Positions 12,401 to 24,708 of a stretch of 64,000 bases of DNA are shown piece after piece. Source of the stretch: Halichondria panicea (Eukaryota > Porifera > Demospongiae > Suberitida > Halichondriidae). The stretch lies in assembly GCF_963675165.1 (NCBI RefSeq), contig NC_087385.1, positions 2,046,501-2,110,500 on the forward strand, given 5' to 3'. Made by a program: the position numbers and the translations under genes. How positions within the stretch are numbered: position 1 is the stretch's first letter; each line of letters begins with the position of its first letter. A model generated the notes under the pieces. That model saw nothing but the letters and a program-made list of their open reading frames with translations. It ran no database searches and was not told the DNA's origin.

Positions 12401-15364
12401 TATGTATATATGTTATTGTTGTAGGAATGGGAAACAGGAACCAAACAGTCATAATGACATTGCGTTATCCCCGCCCCCATGATGTAATAGGGTGTTACCA
12501 CACTTCGGCCACCCTACATATACATGATAGGTGTGAGCTTATAGCTATGTAGAGGTGTGGCTCTATTTACATATGCCCACATGAAGAACCAGTTACTACT
12601 GATTAGCATCTACGCATCGCTATAAATAGAATTGCCTTCTTGGGCGTCCTATATTTATACGCAATTAATTGGGTCGGTACAAATGATCAAAGTCAAACTA
12701 CTGTGTGTACTGTGCTACCTACCTTTCTGACCGAGTGGTTTTGTACAGCCATTGTCACGGCCGATTGCTCTTGAATTGCTATCAGCCTTGTCACACTAGG
12801 TCCCCTGCATTCTATCAAGGGCAAAGGTCTGAAGTGGGGAGACTTTGCCACGCTTGGAATATATTCAATTTTGTGTGGAATTGTGTGTGGAATTCTATAA
12901 TTATCAGGGTGTCATACAGGGGAGGAAAGGGGGGATATCCCCCCCCTATCTCCAATTTCCCCCCCCTTTTTTGCTGACTGAGGGTCCATAGCTGGCAATT
13001 TTACATACTATGAAATAACAGTTGACCTTTTTTTAGCAAAATTTTCTGGTTACTTTTCTTATTTCCCCCCTCTACTTCAAAATCCTGTATGACACCCTGA
13101 TTATTATAGCTAGCATTGCAAAGTAGCCACTGAAAGGTGTGTATTCGAAAACTAGTGCTCCTTAGCTAGTGTGTGTTGACTCAACACGCTACGCTAGGTC
13201 CCCTAGTAATGATTGATTTCTCTAGAATGAGGCCATTGTTTGGTGTATATTACCTCAGCATGTTATGTTTTGGAGTCCCCTAATAGTGACCCCAATGGTT
13301 TTTTGGCTCCCCATAGTGACCACAGTCAGCATGCATGCATGGTGTATGTGGTGAACCTACCACTTTTTAAGGGTGGAAAAATGTACCCCCTAAAACACAC
13401 TACCCTCTGAAGTTGAAAGTGTATCTTTCGGCTCTTTCTCGTGTGGACTGCTATGTTTCCCATAGTTCATAATCCTCTACCAAAATACTAATCAATCAAT
13501 CTGTGGTTTCCTATAAAGCGCTTATGTCATTACACTGGCTTTAATCATAATGAAATTGTTGTTATGAGTGTGAGAAAAAATGGCTTCTTTCTCACAGACT
13601 TAGCAATAAGTAAACATGCATACTTCCCCTGTACATATACATGTAGAGGTGCACCCTGTGAATGTGTGGGCCTGCTATTATTTTCCAAACTCAGTTCCCA
13701 CGCTTTTTGTTCATTTCAATATATCGATGGGTATTGAATCTTAGAGTGCGTGTTTAGAGTTTTTATTTACCAGTTTATGGTAACGCACTCTTTCTTGAGC
13801 CACCAGCAGCTGTGGTCCAGGTGGGCAATAGAATGATGTTTACTCTTTCCACTATGTGTGCACATGCTTTTAGTCTTATCTTCTGACCATTTTATCGGAA
13901 TTGAAAGTCACTCAACTGTCAACAACCGTTAGCAGTACGTATCTGATTTCTCCAAACTGTTTGTTTGTTGATAGGTGTGTGCATATAATTATACTCTTAT
14001 CTAGTTTACGGTTTACTGTGATTCAGTTTGGAAAAGTGTTTCGCATATTCTATAACATTTCTTCAGATCACTTGATCCTCCATAACAACTCTGTTATGTC
14101 TGTCCAATAGTATATTTGTGACAAGCGTTCCTACGCACGTACATGTGTGTACCCAAACCTCACAGTGGTAAACATAAACTGTGTGTTCAATCCAAAACGC
14201 AGAGTTTGAGTTTTGAATTTCACCCCAATACACAGCTCAAAGCTGCTGTTATTGCTCTGCTATTTCCCTATTGACTTGATCCATCATGTGGCCCTTTGAT
14301 ATCTAGTGAGATGTCTTTGTGTCGGAATGTATCATCCAGTAGGAGTGAGTATTTTCAACTCTCCCACTTTGGCAGTCCTTTTAGAATGTCACGGTCTATG
14401 GCTCAACTAAAGAAAGAGTATCTTGACTAAAGCATCTTACATGCCAAACTAATAGGCGATTAGTGTGTTTAACTACCCGTTACGTTTGTTTAAGTGCTCT
14501 GCATGAGTCATTATTTGCTCATACACCACCTGACGTTCTTCGTTGTGGCTCCCTACCAGCGATTGCATTCTTCAAGGTAATCGTGGCCAGTAAAAATGAC
14601 AAACTTTTCCACTGTGTCAACCACAATTTGGACTATTTACAGTTCATAGTTATTTTTTGCGACAAATTTATTCAAAACATGAAAGTGCTAGCTTAGAAAG
14701 AGTTAGAGAAAGGGACATTTATTTGTTGATAACTTAACTGGTCCATGGGTGACTTAATTTCAATCAACAACAGTAAAGTTTGTCAATGGCTCCAATGGCC
14801 CAAAGCCGGTACAGTAAACAGTTAATTGTGAACCACTTGAAATGTTTACTAAACCTTAATTAGGCTTGCAAAATTATACAATCTCTAAGCTTGAGTTTTG
14901 GTATACAGATTTGCTAATGTTTTCCATATGTGAGGTGGTTGGCATCAAAACTGTTTGGTTCATCCCAAGTGTGTGGAGTGTGGGTTGTGTGTACAACCTA
15001 AGAAGTGGCATACCATTAATCCGTGTATTTTGAGATTACTAAAAATAATTACTGTGTATCCTATAGCTATGTATGCTTTTGATTTTGAACGTTGGAATGT
15101 TTATGACACACATATTATTTGTCGAGATATCGAGATCGCTATAAGTGTATGCTTTACTCTAGTTTGTTTAGAGTATCCTCTCTGCATTTGTGTAAACCTT
15201 TTTTTGATTGATTCATGTTAATCAACTTACCTTCTCAAATATGCACACAAGAATACCTCCCTTGTACACTCTTTTGCCTTAAGGCATCCAGTTTTCCAAG
15301 CACATTTGTACACCCACTCACTTATAACTATACTAACACCCGCTCATCTGCACACACGTTTCAG
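9472..15364. other. Long gene-poor stretch, intron or intergenic
   Basis: Almost 6 kb with no convincing gene. Visible are the hAT-type MITE at 12905 and, near 14945-15010, a frame reading HPKCVECGLC, which fits the H-x2-C-x2-C-x2-C core of a LIM or other zinc finger but has no supporting exons. Several short ORFs are low-complexity or stop-bounded by chance. If 9061-9471 and 15365-15754 belong to one gene, this is its intron. Confidence 0.5.
12905..13099. mobile_element. hAT-type MITE, 195 bp
   Basis: Perfect 16-bp terminal inverted repeat: CAGGGTGTCATACAGG at the left, its inverse complement at the right. Flanks are ATAATTAT and ATTATTAT, an 8-bp duplication with one mismatch. The CAGGG end plus 8-bp duplication is typical of hAT elements. 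The interior has G and C runs and no ORF. Confidence 0.8.
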
Positions 15365-15754
15365 CAGAACTGCTCTGTGTCATATCAACCAGCTTCTACA
15401 GTGGAATTCAGTCAAGAATCTATCGTTATGAAGCCTGGTGGTTACAGCGAAGACGAATCGACTGATGTATTTATGGGCGAGTTCTCTTCGGACTCCTCAT
15501 CCAGTAGAGGAACAAAGAAAGCTAGAGCATCCTCCTCCTCATTCAGGAAGGAGAGTGGATATGGATCTGACCCTATAACGAATAAATGTACAAATAGATC
15601 ATCACGTAATAGTTTTCAATATAGATCATATTCATCTGTAACTTCAAACGGACGTGCAAGGCCATCTTTAGGTCGAGGATCAAGATCTCATGTTGTTGAC
15701 AACCATTCTTTCTCAACCACAAGTAGAACCACAAGTAGAACCAAAACAAATTAA
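15365..15754 (+). CDS. Unidentified Ser/Arg-rich terminal exon
   Basis: Follows a good acceptor (cacacgtttcag) and runs 130 codons, including stop, to 15754. The product starts QNCSVSYQPASTVEFSQES, then an acidic patch (YSEDESTDVFMGEFSSD), a polyserine stretch, KKARASSSSFRKESGYGSDP, and a basic Ser/Thr/Arg tail ending TTSRTTSRTKTN. Composition bias and a long open frame in AT-rich DNA argue for a real, disordered C-terminus. No family recognised; possibly the end of a gene beginning near 9.1 kb. Confidence 0.45.
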   Translation, partial: QNCSVSYQPASTVEFSQESIVMKPGGYSEDESTDVFMGEFSSDSSSSRGTKKARASSSSFRKESGYGSDPITNKCTNRSSRNSFQYRSYSSVTSNGRARPSLGRGSRSHVVDNHSFSTTSRTTSRTKTN

Positions 15755-17742
15755 TCATCGTACTTCGATTAAATGTGGTATTAAAATTTCGATATTAAAG
15801 AACACATTCTGTCTGTGTTTTGTTTTGTCTCATTTTCTTTCATGTGGCTTCTGAGGGTGACCATATTAAATGCCAAACACCTGATGTCCAACCACGGATG
15901 ATTGCCTCGGGTGAACTGTTATTGGTGCTCGAATTACTGACAAGAATACGACTCAAAGTGAACTTGTTTCATCCTCCATCAATTCCTTATTATAACATAC
16001 ATTAACCTTCATTGCCACCCTTACTTTGATCTTGGATCACTTCACCTTTTTATCCTATCCCCACGTTCCCCACACATGTGGTGTTCTTTTCACCTATCAT
16101 ATTATTTTGTTGCGTCAGCAATTGTGTTGGAAATGTGTTGTTGTTGTTTTGAAAGTGTTAATTCTGCGTACATGATTGAGTATCAGTTTGGGAGTGTGCC
16201 GAGGGAGGTGTTGAAGCGCTTTCAAACTGGTGCCTAGAGAGCTGTGGCCTATTTTCAGTTTTGGTTGTTCTATCATACATACAAAGAGTAGGCATTTCTT
16301 ATCTTTCTCCCTAGAGCCTTGGTGTGGTAGAGTTGTGCACTGATTGCGTTTGTTAGGTGATTCCCACACAATCATGAATAATTAGTAACTGAAACCTTAG
16401 AATTAATATCTGGCCCTCAATAAATTCACCAACAGGCTTGTGGGGAAATGGGACAAAACTATTTACTTCAATTGGCTTCCACATTGTTGTTTTGACATAC
16501 ATGTAAAAATTTTACTCTTATAGGGGTGGTGTCCAGTATTGCTCATCCCTGCCCGCAGCTGTAGGTAGTGTAATGCTGTAACGGGCAGCTGCTTGCTCAG
16601 TGAGTTCCCCTTCGCATCAGTTTCATTGTGGTTTGCTCCATTGCTCTGTTATGGATTGCACTGTTATGAGTTACTCAATAGACGTTCTGTATGATGAACA
16701 GTAACTGTGTATACTTTCATTTCGGGACTGTTGACAACTTCATATGTTGCATTAAGCTGGGCTCTCAGTTAGCTATGGCCCACTGTTTAAGCAAACCCAA
16801 CGCACTGTTATGATTTTTTGCAGGGTTTGGTAAACTTTATCTATATTACAATCTCCTTGAATGGCTCAATTGAAATCACATAAGACTCTCATTTCAACAT
16901 CTGCAAAACTGTTTCTTCTTCAAGGAAATCCCAAATGCAGTGACTTGGTAATCCTTTCACGTGTATTATATTTTACTATATATGTAGGTCAGGTTATCTT
17001 CCCAAAAAAACTCTCCTTGTACTCGTAACTGTGTATGACGGAATAGTTTGATTAGTGCCAACTCCTCCATCCACTACAATGCATGTAAAGTTTATCGTTG
17101 ATTTGCTGTCTGTTATCAATTCTGAAATGCAATACTGAGGTATAGTTTTGTTTTGCAGTATTATGCAGAATTTTAAACTCTAGTCTACATCAGCTTGTAT
17201 GCTATCAGTGTGCTTATCGTTTTTGGGATGTTATTTATCAAATCTTAGTTAGAGTCGTATACGTAATCAGCAGATATGGCTTTCAGCACACCTTTGTATA
17301 CACAGCTAAGATGGTCTCTTTATTAATCTCTTTCTTAATTAAGAGGCTGCCCAATGCCCATCCATCATTATTACTTATCAGCTTCGTTCGCCCCTTTCAG
17401 TTTTGAGTTAGGCGCCATGCAGTACAGCATTTAAGCTAATCTTATCAATACTGCTATGCATTTGTCACTAATTGCTTTCAACTCACAGACCTCTCTATAC
17501 CTGGAAATGCATGACTGCAGGTGGACACTTTCAATTCTGGTTAGCACAATGCATGCAGCCTCTCTTGATCATGCAACCGGAAGCCATAGATGAGTTGTGA
17601 ACGTTTGTGGGCGTAGCTCCTCGTATAAATTCAGAGCTCTGTTTTTCTAAAGTTGTTCTATTCCTGGACTAGTTATAGAGTTGTTGTGGAATTGTTTCAT
17701 CACTAAATATTTCCTCTGTTGCTTTGCAATAGTAAATAAGTA
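15755..17742. other. Upstream region of FoxL2
   Basis: Two kilobases without a supported gene or repeat. As the 5' flank of a developmental transcription factor it may hold cis-regulatory DNA, but I could not pick out defined sites apart from the TATA-like box at 17624. Confidence 0.4.
17624..17630 (+). promoter_or_regulatory. TATA-like box of FoxL2
   Basis: TATAAAT at 119 bp before the FoxL2 start codon, embedded in GC-rich sequence. Spacing allows a short 5' leader. Not proven. Confidence 0.45.
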
Positions 17743-18873
17743 ATGCCTGAGTCGATGCATTCCAGTTCAGACATCGATGCAAGCAGTCCAACTCAACAAA
17801 TAGTTGGAGGAGACAGCTACAGACACAACGGTGATAGCAACTGCGAGCAGGAGATCAGGCAAGCACTGGAGAAATCTCTGGCAATGAGCAAAAATGCAAA
17901 GACAACTCCTGAACCTGTGGCTACAATCCCAGCAAGAGCCATCAGTCTCAACGACACCTACACTGATGATGGGGACGACAAGATGAAGCATGTAAAGCCT
18001 CCCTATTCTTACGTTGCATTGATCTCAATGGCAATACAGAACTGCTCTGAGAAGAGACTTACGCTCAATGGCATATACGACTATATAACTCAGAAATTCC
18101 CCTACTACAGAAATAGAGAAAATCAAGGATGGCGAAACTCGATTCGTCACAATCTCTCTCTGCACGAATGCTTCATGAAACTGCCTGCAAAAGGTGGAAA
18201 GAATGGTAAAAGTCATTACTGGGTTCTCGATCCTAACCATGAAGTTATGTTCGAGGAAGGCAACTACAGGCGACGAAGAAGGCGGCCGGTGAAGAAAGTA
18301 GCTTTCTCAGCAACCAGTTATGCAAGTCCATACGCAGCCTGTGCATACCCACGGCCTGGATACCATTACTATCCTACTCAAGACCTGTACAGCACAGGCA
18401 CTCGCCCCATGATGCAGTATGGAAATGCATGGGACCCTATGGGGCAAGCCATGTTCTCTTCGATGTCTCCTGGTCTGACATCCATGAACGGAAACCACAG
18501 CAACAATAACACACTGCAGAGCCCTCTTGCTGCAGCTCAGTCTCTCGCACGTAATCCTGCAGACCTGTCCTCTTACGGTAGTCAAAGTTTCATGTATTCT
18601 CCTCGCAGCACCTCCGACATTGGACGAAACAGCTCCCTTCCGTTGATCACTCCTTACCCTCCTCCCTCCTCTATGTTCTCAACAGGACTATCCTACACTG
18701 GACAAGCAGCTGCTACAGGTATGGGTACTTCACCACTTTCGCTACTTGGAGGTTCAGCAATGACTCAAGATAGCTCGGTGAAACTACCTGCTTTTTCAAT
18801 CGGAACCTCCGGCAATACTTCATCGCAATCACTTCACACGAGCCCTGCTCCTCTCTGGCATCCCGGACATTAA
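17743..18873 (+). CDS. FoxL2: Forkhead transcription factor FoxL2
   Basis: Single-exon gene of 376 residues. The forkhead domain covers about residues 83-180: [15 protein letters not shown], then [29 protein letters not shown] (recognition helix) and KSHYWVLDP. It ends [14 protein letters not shown], matching the FoxL2 signature [12 protein letters not shown] rather than other Fox classes. The N-terminus is acidic and Ser-rich; the C-terminus is rich in Tyr, Ser, Pro and Met, as in activation regions. FoxL2 is known in sponges and in vertebrates, where it acts in gonad and craniofacial development. Absence of introns is common in this class. Confidence 0.93.
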   Translation: MPESMHSSSDIDASSPTQQIVGGDSYRHNGDSNCEQEIRQALEKSLAMSKNAKTTPEPVATIPARAISLNDTYTDDGDDKMKHVKPPYSYVALISMAIQNCSEKRLTLNGIYDYITQKFPYYRNRENQGWRNSIRHNLSLHECFMKLPAKGGKNGKSHYWVLDPNHEVMFEEGNYRRRRRRPVKKVAFSATSYASPYAACAYPRPGYHYYPTQDLYSTGTRPMMQYGNAWDPMGQAMFSSMSPGLTSMNGNHSNNNTLQSPLAAAQSLARNPADLSSYGSQSFMYSPRSTSDIGRNSSLPLITPYPPPSSMFSTGLSYTGQAAATGMGTSPLSLLGGSAMTQDSSVKLPAFSIGTSGNTSSQSLHTSPAPLWHPGH

Positions 18874-19476
18874 TTTGTTTAGAGAGAAAACTGACATTGT
18901 ACATACAGGTATCACAATTCATATCAGCAAGAACAATCAGTGTACAGTGTATGTGTGTCGTTTTGAATTGTTTGGCTCCCATAAATGTTCACAAGTCCGT
19001 CATTTAATTTGTTGAGCAATTTTCACATCACTTCAATCAGTTATTCACATCATAGTTGCTTATTATTACAGCAGATTCATAATAATAATTATTAACTTAA
19101 CGAAATCAATGTGCCATAAAATGAGTATTTTATAACTGTAATGAGGCCAGTAATATTGCATTAAGTGGGTCCGTACTCTCATAATAGCCAACATGTTGTT
19201 CACCCACACAACATATTATGTGAATACCTACTGGAATTAGGAGGCCCACTTGCTCAAATCACCCCACGGCTCATATGAATGAAAACAAACCATCTCCCTC
19301 AGCTCATCCTCCGCATGCACTTTTCCCTTAGCAGCATAATTATGTTTTAGTAATTATCATGTCAACTTGAGTGTAAATAATAAATAGTAGGAGTGAAAAA
19401 TGCTACATTGTGGTGTGTGGTAAAACGAAGGTTTGGTAAAATGAAATGCATGCATGTGCAATAATAAATAGATAAA
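18874..19476. other. Convergent spacer between FoxL2 and PEDS1
   Basis: AT-rich 3' spacer; no ORF, repeat or RNA recognised. Confidence 0.55.
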
Positions 19477-21949
19477 TTATTTTTTGTTCGTCCACTTTAA
19501 ATCATCTTCTCTTGCTCTGAAGCCAGTTAACTTGTAAATAGTCCACTCAACCATAGTCCAGAATCTCATCAGTTCCAGCGGATGGTCACACCAGCCAGTG
19601 GTAATGCAGAAATACACCTCATGTGGTGCAACGTGGTGATATCTGTGGTGTCTCTTTGGGAGAATGATCCGCCAGTCTTGAAGCTTCTCAACAATCCAAG
19701 GTAGGCCCGAATATGTGTGAGACCACTTATGAATCTGGTTCGTAAAAGTCACGAAAAATGCCAATGCTATCAAGTAGAGGTAGACAGGGAACCAAAAGGA
19801 GATTTGATCTTGTGTTTGTAGGGGGACAGCGATAATGACAAGAAGAAGCGGGAATATCGCACACAGACAGTTGTCTCCGTTTGTTTCGACAAAATCGTGA
19901 CGAGTAATGGCCAGAGGGTCAACATGGTGCTCTCTGAAGGGCCGTATGAAAGCCTAAAGGGTAGGCGGTGTGTACATGTGTGGAGGATATTTACTTAGGG
20001 AACATTAAACAAATATAGCCCCACTACAATTTAGAGTCCCTATCTACTCCCACTGGTAAAGCTATATAAAGAAAGCTGCAAGTTAAGGTTTAGTACAATT
20101 CTTAAGACACTTCAAGCACATTAGGTGGCCGCCTCTGATCATGGAGTTCAAAGTACCTTAGATAACCTTATCATGGTTATCTCATTAGCTGCCCCATCTT
20201 GTTCTTACAACAACAATAATGTATTGCAGACAAAAGTTTGCACAGTTCCCATAATGCAAAGCTGTTAGACCAGCGTTCCCAAACAATCCTAAACATTATG
20301 GGAATGTGCCTTGCCACCTGCTACTCTAATCATGTCACCATATGTTAATAATGCCCTTATTAGGGGTATACCTTTCCAAAGACAGGCATTTTCACGCTCC
20401 CATAGCTGTCACATGCCCAGTGCACCAGGCCAGAAAGGAAATCAGCCGTAATGATGCCCAGAACTGCAGGGAGGGGAATAACACATTCTAAACTTGATGC
20501 GAGAACCTTGAGATACATTTTAATTAGTTGGTGGTACTATCCCTGATAAAGGGTTCAAGTTCCTTGTATGGACACAGACATACGTACATACATGACTGAT
20601 TCACTGTTATTCTGGGGTTTGTATTTTGTACACCTTATACCACAGACGCCCACGTAAACACAGTCTGGTCATGTCCCCGTGTTACAGTAGTGCATAAAGT
20701 TATAAATGGTATAGTGGCAGAACAGGCAAGAACTGTTCGCCAAGTACATAATTACAATAGAGCAAAGTCACCTTTTTAGCGGAATACACATAGCGAAATA
20801 CACAGTTCAAACCCAGACACCAGCTGGCAGGGCTGTGCAATGACCCAGGGAGGAGCACAGGTATATCAGTTACCCCCAGGGACTATGAGGTGAGACAGCC
20901 CGCCCACCTACAAAAGGTGTTTTAAATGATTATAGATTACAGGGCATACCCACCTCACTGACCACAAAGTAAAATACCGCACATCTTGTGTTTGGCATTA
21001 CATGTATCCATAGATACAGTATCTACGATGCATCTAAATGTAGGTAGCAAACAATTGGGTGACATAACATAATCTTGTGCTCATGCAGATATCACAAAGT
21101 TCTGTTGCAAATGCTGACTGCAAATCACACTTCTCAGTCCAGAACCTCAGATACCACGACACAGTTCTGATTAATCAGATTAGTCAGCACAAACAAAAGC
21201 AGCTGTAGGCTATTAGTCAACATACATTCTTAAGGAGGCATGTTCCTCCTTCTTACATTCAACAGTGAACAGTGTAACAAGAGGAGCCTCAAAGGCACAG
21301 ACCATAGCCTGGTAGCTCCCCTACACTAATGTAGCACCATCCAGCTGTTTAATTGCGCCATGACAAAAATTTACTGACAAATAACAACATTTTTAAAACC
21401 ATGAAACAACAACCACATAGTGTACATTCTAATGAGTGCTGTCAATAACTGTGCTCTCAAGGTAGTAATGCTCGTATTCTGTTACCACAAGAATTCTGCA
21501 AGGTGGCGTAGTTTATTATTTCCCAACTCATATGCATCTAGATAACAGAGCTGATTTCCAAGAAGGTCTTCAGTGAAAGTGTGTACATACAGGATAAATA
21601 GAGAGAGGTCTATCTCAGTCTCTCTGCTTTCATTTTCCAGCAGATAAGTACAAGGGAGTACCTATTCCCAACAGAGCTGATATCAAGATGATGAATAGCT
21701 CTGAGGGATGCTAAATACATCATAGTTCAATACCTCATGATAATATGCAGATGTTAAAACATACCTTTCAAGCACACCTCCTCCAAAAATCACTAAGTTT
21801 ATAATTAAATTAGGTCAGTAACATCTCATAGGAATACATAAAGGACAGCATACTATAATTGTGCATAACAAGTTTAAATATGGGCCAACCTTCAATGCAT
21901 CCACCCACAGTGGAACCAGAAACTCTAAGAAAATAAGGTCATGAAGGTT
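19477..21949 (-). CDS. PEDS1: Plasmanylethanolamine desaturase (TMEM189/Kua family)
   Basis: Membrane desaturase of the endoplasmic reticulum that makes the vinyl-ether bond of plasmalogens. Two exons are certain: 20463-20372, containing GIITADFLSGLVHWACDSYG, and 19953-19477, containing REHHVDPLAITRHDFVETNG, TNQIHKWSHTYSGLP and LPKRHHRYHHVAPHE, then the stop after DDLKWTNKK. The histidine clusters expected for the di-iron site (REHH, HKWSH, HHRYHH) are all present. A likely earlier exon is 21949-21890 (NLHDLIFLEFLVPLWVDALK, similar to the human NLVHLLLLARWEDT stretch), but its phase needs a short extra exon before 20463, perhaps the 16 bp at 21765-21780. The start codon was not located; the gene may begin well beyond 22 kb. 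Confidence 0.87.
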
Positions 21950-22750
21950 CTAGAAGAGAGTAGAAATAATATTCTCACTTGCTTGTTTGTGAAGTATTAA
22001 CTTAATTTGCATGCATAAGCCCTGCCACACTTCAATGAGGCTGTGGAAGGCTAAGCGTTACTATCTACTGTGCGTGGAACGGCTATCTTGGAGTGACGTT
22101 TCACTGACGTCTGAGAATTAGCTTCGTCAACGTTGCGGTAGGTATTGGTCATGTGCGGTCACCGCCCATGCAGTTTTTGTTAGGAAATTCATAGATTACA
22201 AATGCATATATACCATCGTGGTTTGTCTTTGACATCACAGAAGCAGAGCACTTCATCATCTAACCTCTCAATATCTCAGAAAATAAAAAAGTTCTAGATA
22301 ACAATTCATGTGTGAAAAAATAATACCTTAGCTGACAAGTTTGCTTGAGTTCCATCGCTAAGCGAAAAAATACCGAGTAGTGTGTACTTAAACTATACGA
22401 AATCATGCATAAGCTAAACTATTCAGGAATGTTGTGCCAGAGTTTTAGACCTTAGCCGACAATGCTTGGTCTTTTTCATCGCTAAGCGATTGTCCACTAT
22501 AGAAAAATCTTGCTGTTTTATAAACCACCACATACCCACCAACTTTGGTTGCCATGGAGATATATTGGATATGTGTTAGATCATTCTTTTACCTACACAA
22601 TGGTATCAGCAGCATTTTTTTAGAAATGTGACAATCACAATTCACATTTATGTACCAATAGGAGCAAATTTGCGTTTTTTACTCTCTAGACTTAGGCAGT
22701 GAGAGAAAGCACTGTCTATTCTCTTATTGCTTATCAGAGGTACTGTACTA

Positions 22751-23050
22751 CAGTAGAACCTCGATTATCCGGCCCTTCCATTATCCGGAACCTCGATTAT
22801 CCGGCTTGGCAGTTTTCTTGTTATCAGATCAGAAAATGGGCATGTCCCTTAAACGCGCATGCGCATTGCAGCTGTTACCATGGAGACATGCCTGCTTATC
22901 TTCTGGGCATGCGCAGACAACCATGTGGCACTGCTGTTTATCAATAAAGTGGGTGGATCAAGGCGTGGTTTATCTATTCGATTATCCGGCATATTCACTT
23001 ATCCGGCCTGCTTCTAGAACCAAGGTGTCCGGATAATCGAGGTTCTACTG
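22751..23050. mobile_element. Pogo/Tigger-type MITE, 300 bp
   Basis: Ends are CAGTAGAACCTCGATTATCC and its inverse complement, with TA on both sides: the classic pogo/Tigger terminus. The GATTATCCGGC word recurs three times inside the left end and again at the right. No ORF of note. Confidence 0.85.
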
Positions 23051-23347
23051 TAACAACAAGTAATCAGATATCCCTGAGTTGATACAGTATTCATTAAGGA
23101 ATGTTGCCACAACATTACAACCACCCACGTATAATAAAGTGTTATTTGCATTAAGGATCTTTACCAAATACGATTACAACCACCCGCAAAATAATATTAT
23201 AGGACCTTTACCAAATGCAGTAAATGGATTACAGCAATTTAAAGCTACATTTGAAGAAATACTCAAAGCATTCATAGGTCTAGAATAGGCCACCTCTTTT
23301 GTCCATTGGTGTGGCCATTATTCTCAGTGTATATATTATGGACTTAC

Positions 23348-23585
23348 ATATTCCGACAATCATTTGAGGAATGTTGACAGGTTGAAAGTTCTTGATCAGG
23401 AGGTAGAGTACGATACAAGTCTGGGTTCCCACAAAACTGATACATGTGATCTCAAAACATCTCTTTTCTGAGTTCAAGGAAATGAAAAACACATTAATAG
23501 CAACCACAATAAGAGCTATAAAGGAAGCACAGTGTAGACTTCTCTTGATGATTGCAAGCACGTGACAATTTAGAAATGGTAGCAT
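23348..23585 (-). CDS. Possible exon of an unidentified membrane protein
   Basis: A minus-strand frame from ATG at 23585 ends at a consensus donor (ATAT|gtaagt) after about 79 codons. It encodes two clear hydrophobic segments, around SFIALIVVAINVFFISL and ISFVGTQTCIVLYLL. No family recognised and no partner exon found. It could be a chance frame in AT-rich DNA. Confidence 0.25.
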
Positions 23586-24440
23586 TCGACGAAATGATTA
23601 GCACACACTCCGAACCCTTTTGTATCATAGACAAATTTGTCACTGGTTAATATTAGGTTAATATTAGGTTGAGATCATGCTCTATTGTAAACAATAGTGC
23701 ATTCATGTAGCTTCACATGGCTCAGGATTAACCGGTTTAACCTCTCCATATTGGGCTTATAGAATATTCATGCACTGCTAGTATGAATGACACAATCTCT
23801 TGTTGAAGAACAATTTTTTGACACAAGATTCACGTCACATCAGTGTAGCTTCAGCAATTGTAGAGATAGTATGTTGCAAAGAGGAAACACAATTTTAACA
23901 CCACTGGTTATATTCCTCATTACAAGTGGTATAGTGTTTGTACAGTAAAGTGATTGTTTACTCATTGTGAGAGCTGTCAGCACACATAAAACAGCAGCTT
24001 CTTAGCAACAGGCAGTCTAAGAAATGAGGTCACCTGGCACAATGTGTTTGCACACATCCACTAAGAAGCTGTTGAATACGAGTGTGAGGTATTTGTGTAA
24101 AGGTACGACAGTAAGTGGTAAAAGAAGTACAGCTCAAAGACCTAGCCTTACTCGTAATGAGAATGGTTACTAGAGAATGGATCCTTGCACAAATTACGCA
24201 TAGCATTATATAAAGGTTGAGAAGACTGTATGCACTTTCACTCGGAAATCACAGAGTATATGTACCAGAGACATATACATGTATAATCAGTAATATAATT
24301 ATAATTATATCAAAACTAATGACCACATCTGTACACGAGGTACGTATATACCAAAACAATTATGATAATCGTTTGATAGTGAAAACAATAGAAAACTTCA
24401 CCTACTATAGCTACAATGATTCAACAAGCACACACACCCC

Positions 24441-24578
24441 CTAGGTAGCAATGAAGTTGCAGTGACCTTTAGTGTAGCCTCCAGCCAGTTCCTTGGCTCC
24501 AGCATGATTCCTGCCCCCTCTGGGAGCCTTATGAGTCTTATCAAATTCAGCTGCCTTTATTGGACACTCCGTCACCAT
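24441..24578 (-). CDS. Small ORF of 45 residues, or a terminal exon
   Basis: Starts at an ATG in a strong context (ccaaccATGg) and ends TAG at 24441. The product begins MVTECPIKAAEFDKTHKAP, then RGGRNHAGAKELAGGY and ends GHCNFIAT. Codon use looks coding (few rare AT-rich codons, unlike the flanks), and it sits 130 bp upstream of the divergent MRRF start. No homologue recognised. Confidence 0.35.
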   Translation of the reverse strand: MVTECPIKAAEFDKTHKAPRGGRNHAGAKELAGGYTKGHCNFIAT

Positions 24579-24708
24579 GGTTGGCCAGTCGAGAAGATTT
24601 AGAGTACAGAACAAAAGTCAAAGCAGCTAGCTGCCACCGCAAAGATAACCTAATGGTATTCATAGTGTTAAACATAGAGACACGTGTTGGAGTGAATCAG
24701 GAGATTCT

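Larger units (their letters stand above)
21950..24440. other. Poorly resolved stretch upstream of PEDS1
   Basis: Holds the pogo-type MITE at 22751, a possible membrane-protein exon at 23348 and two related 40-bp motifs near 22326 and 22450, each containing an ATG on the minus strand followed by CTAAG|gt. One of these could be the first exon of PEDS1, but neither joins in phase to the candidate second exon. Otherwise nothing recognised. Confidence 0.4.
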
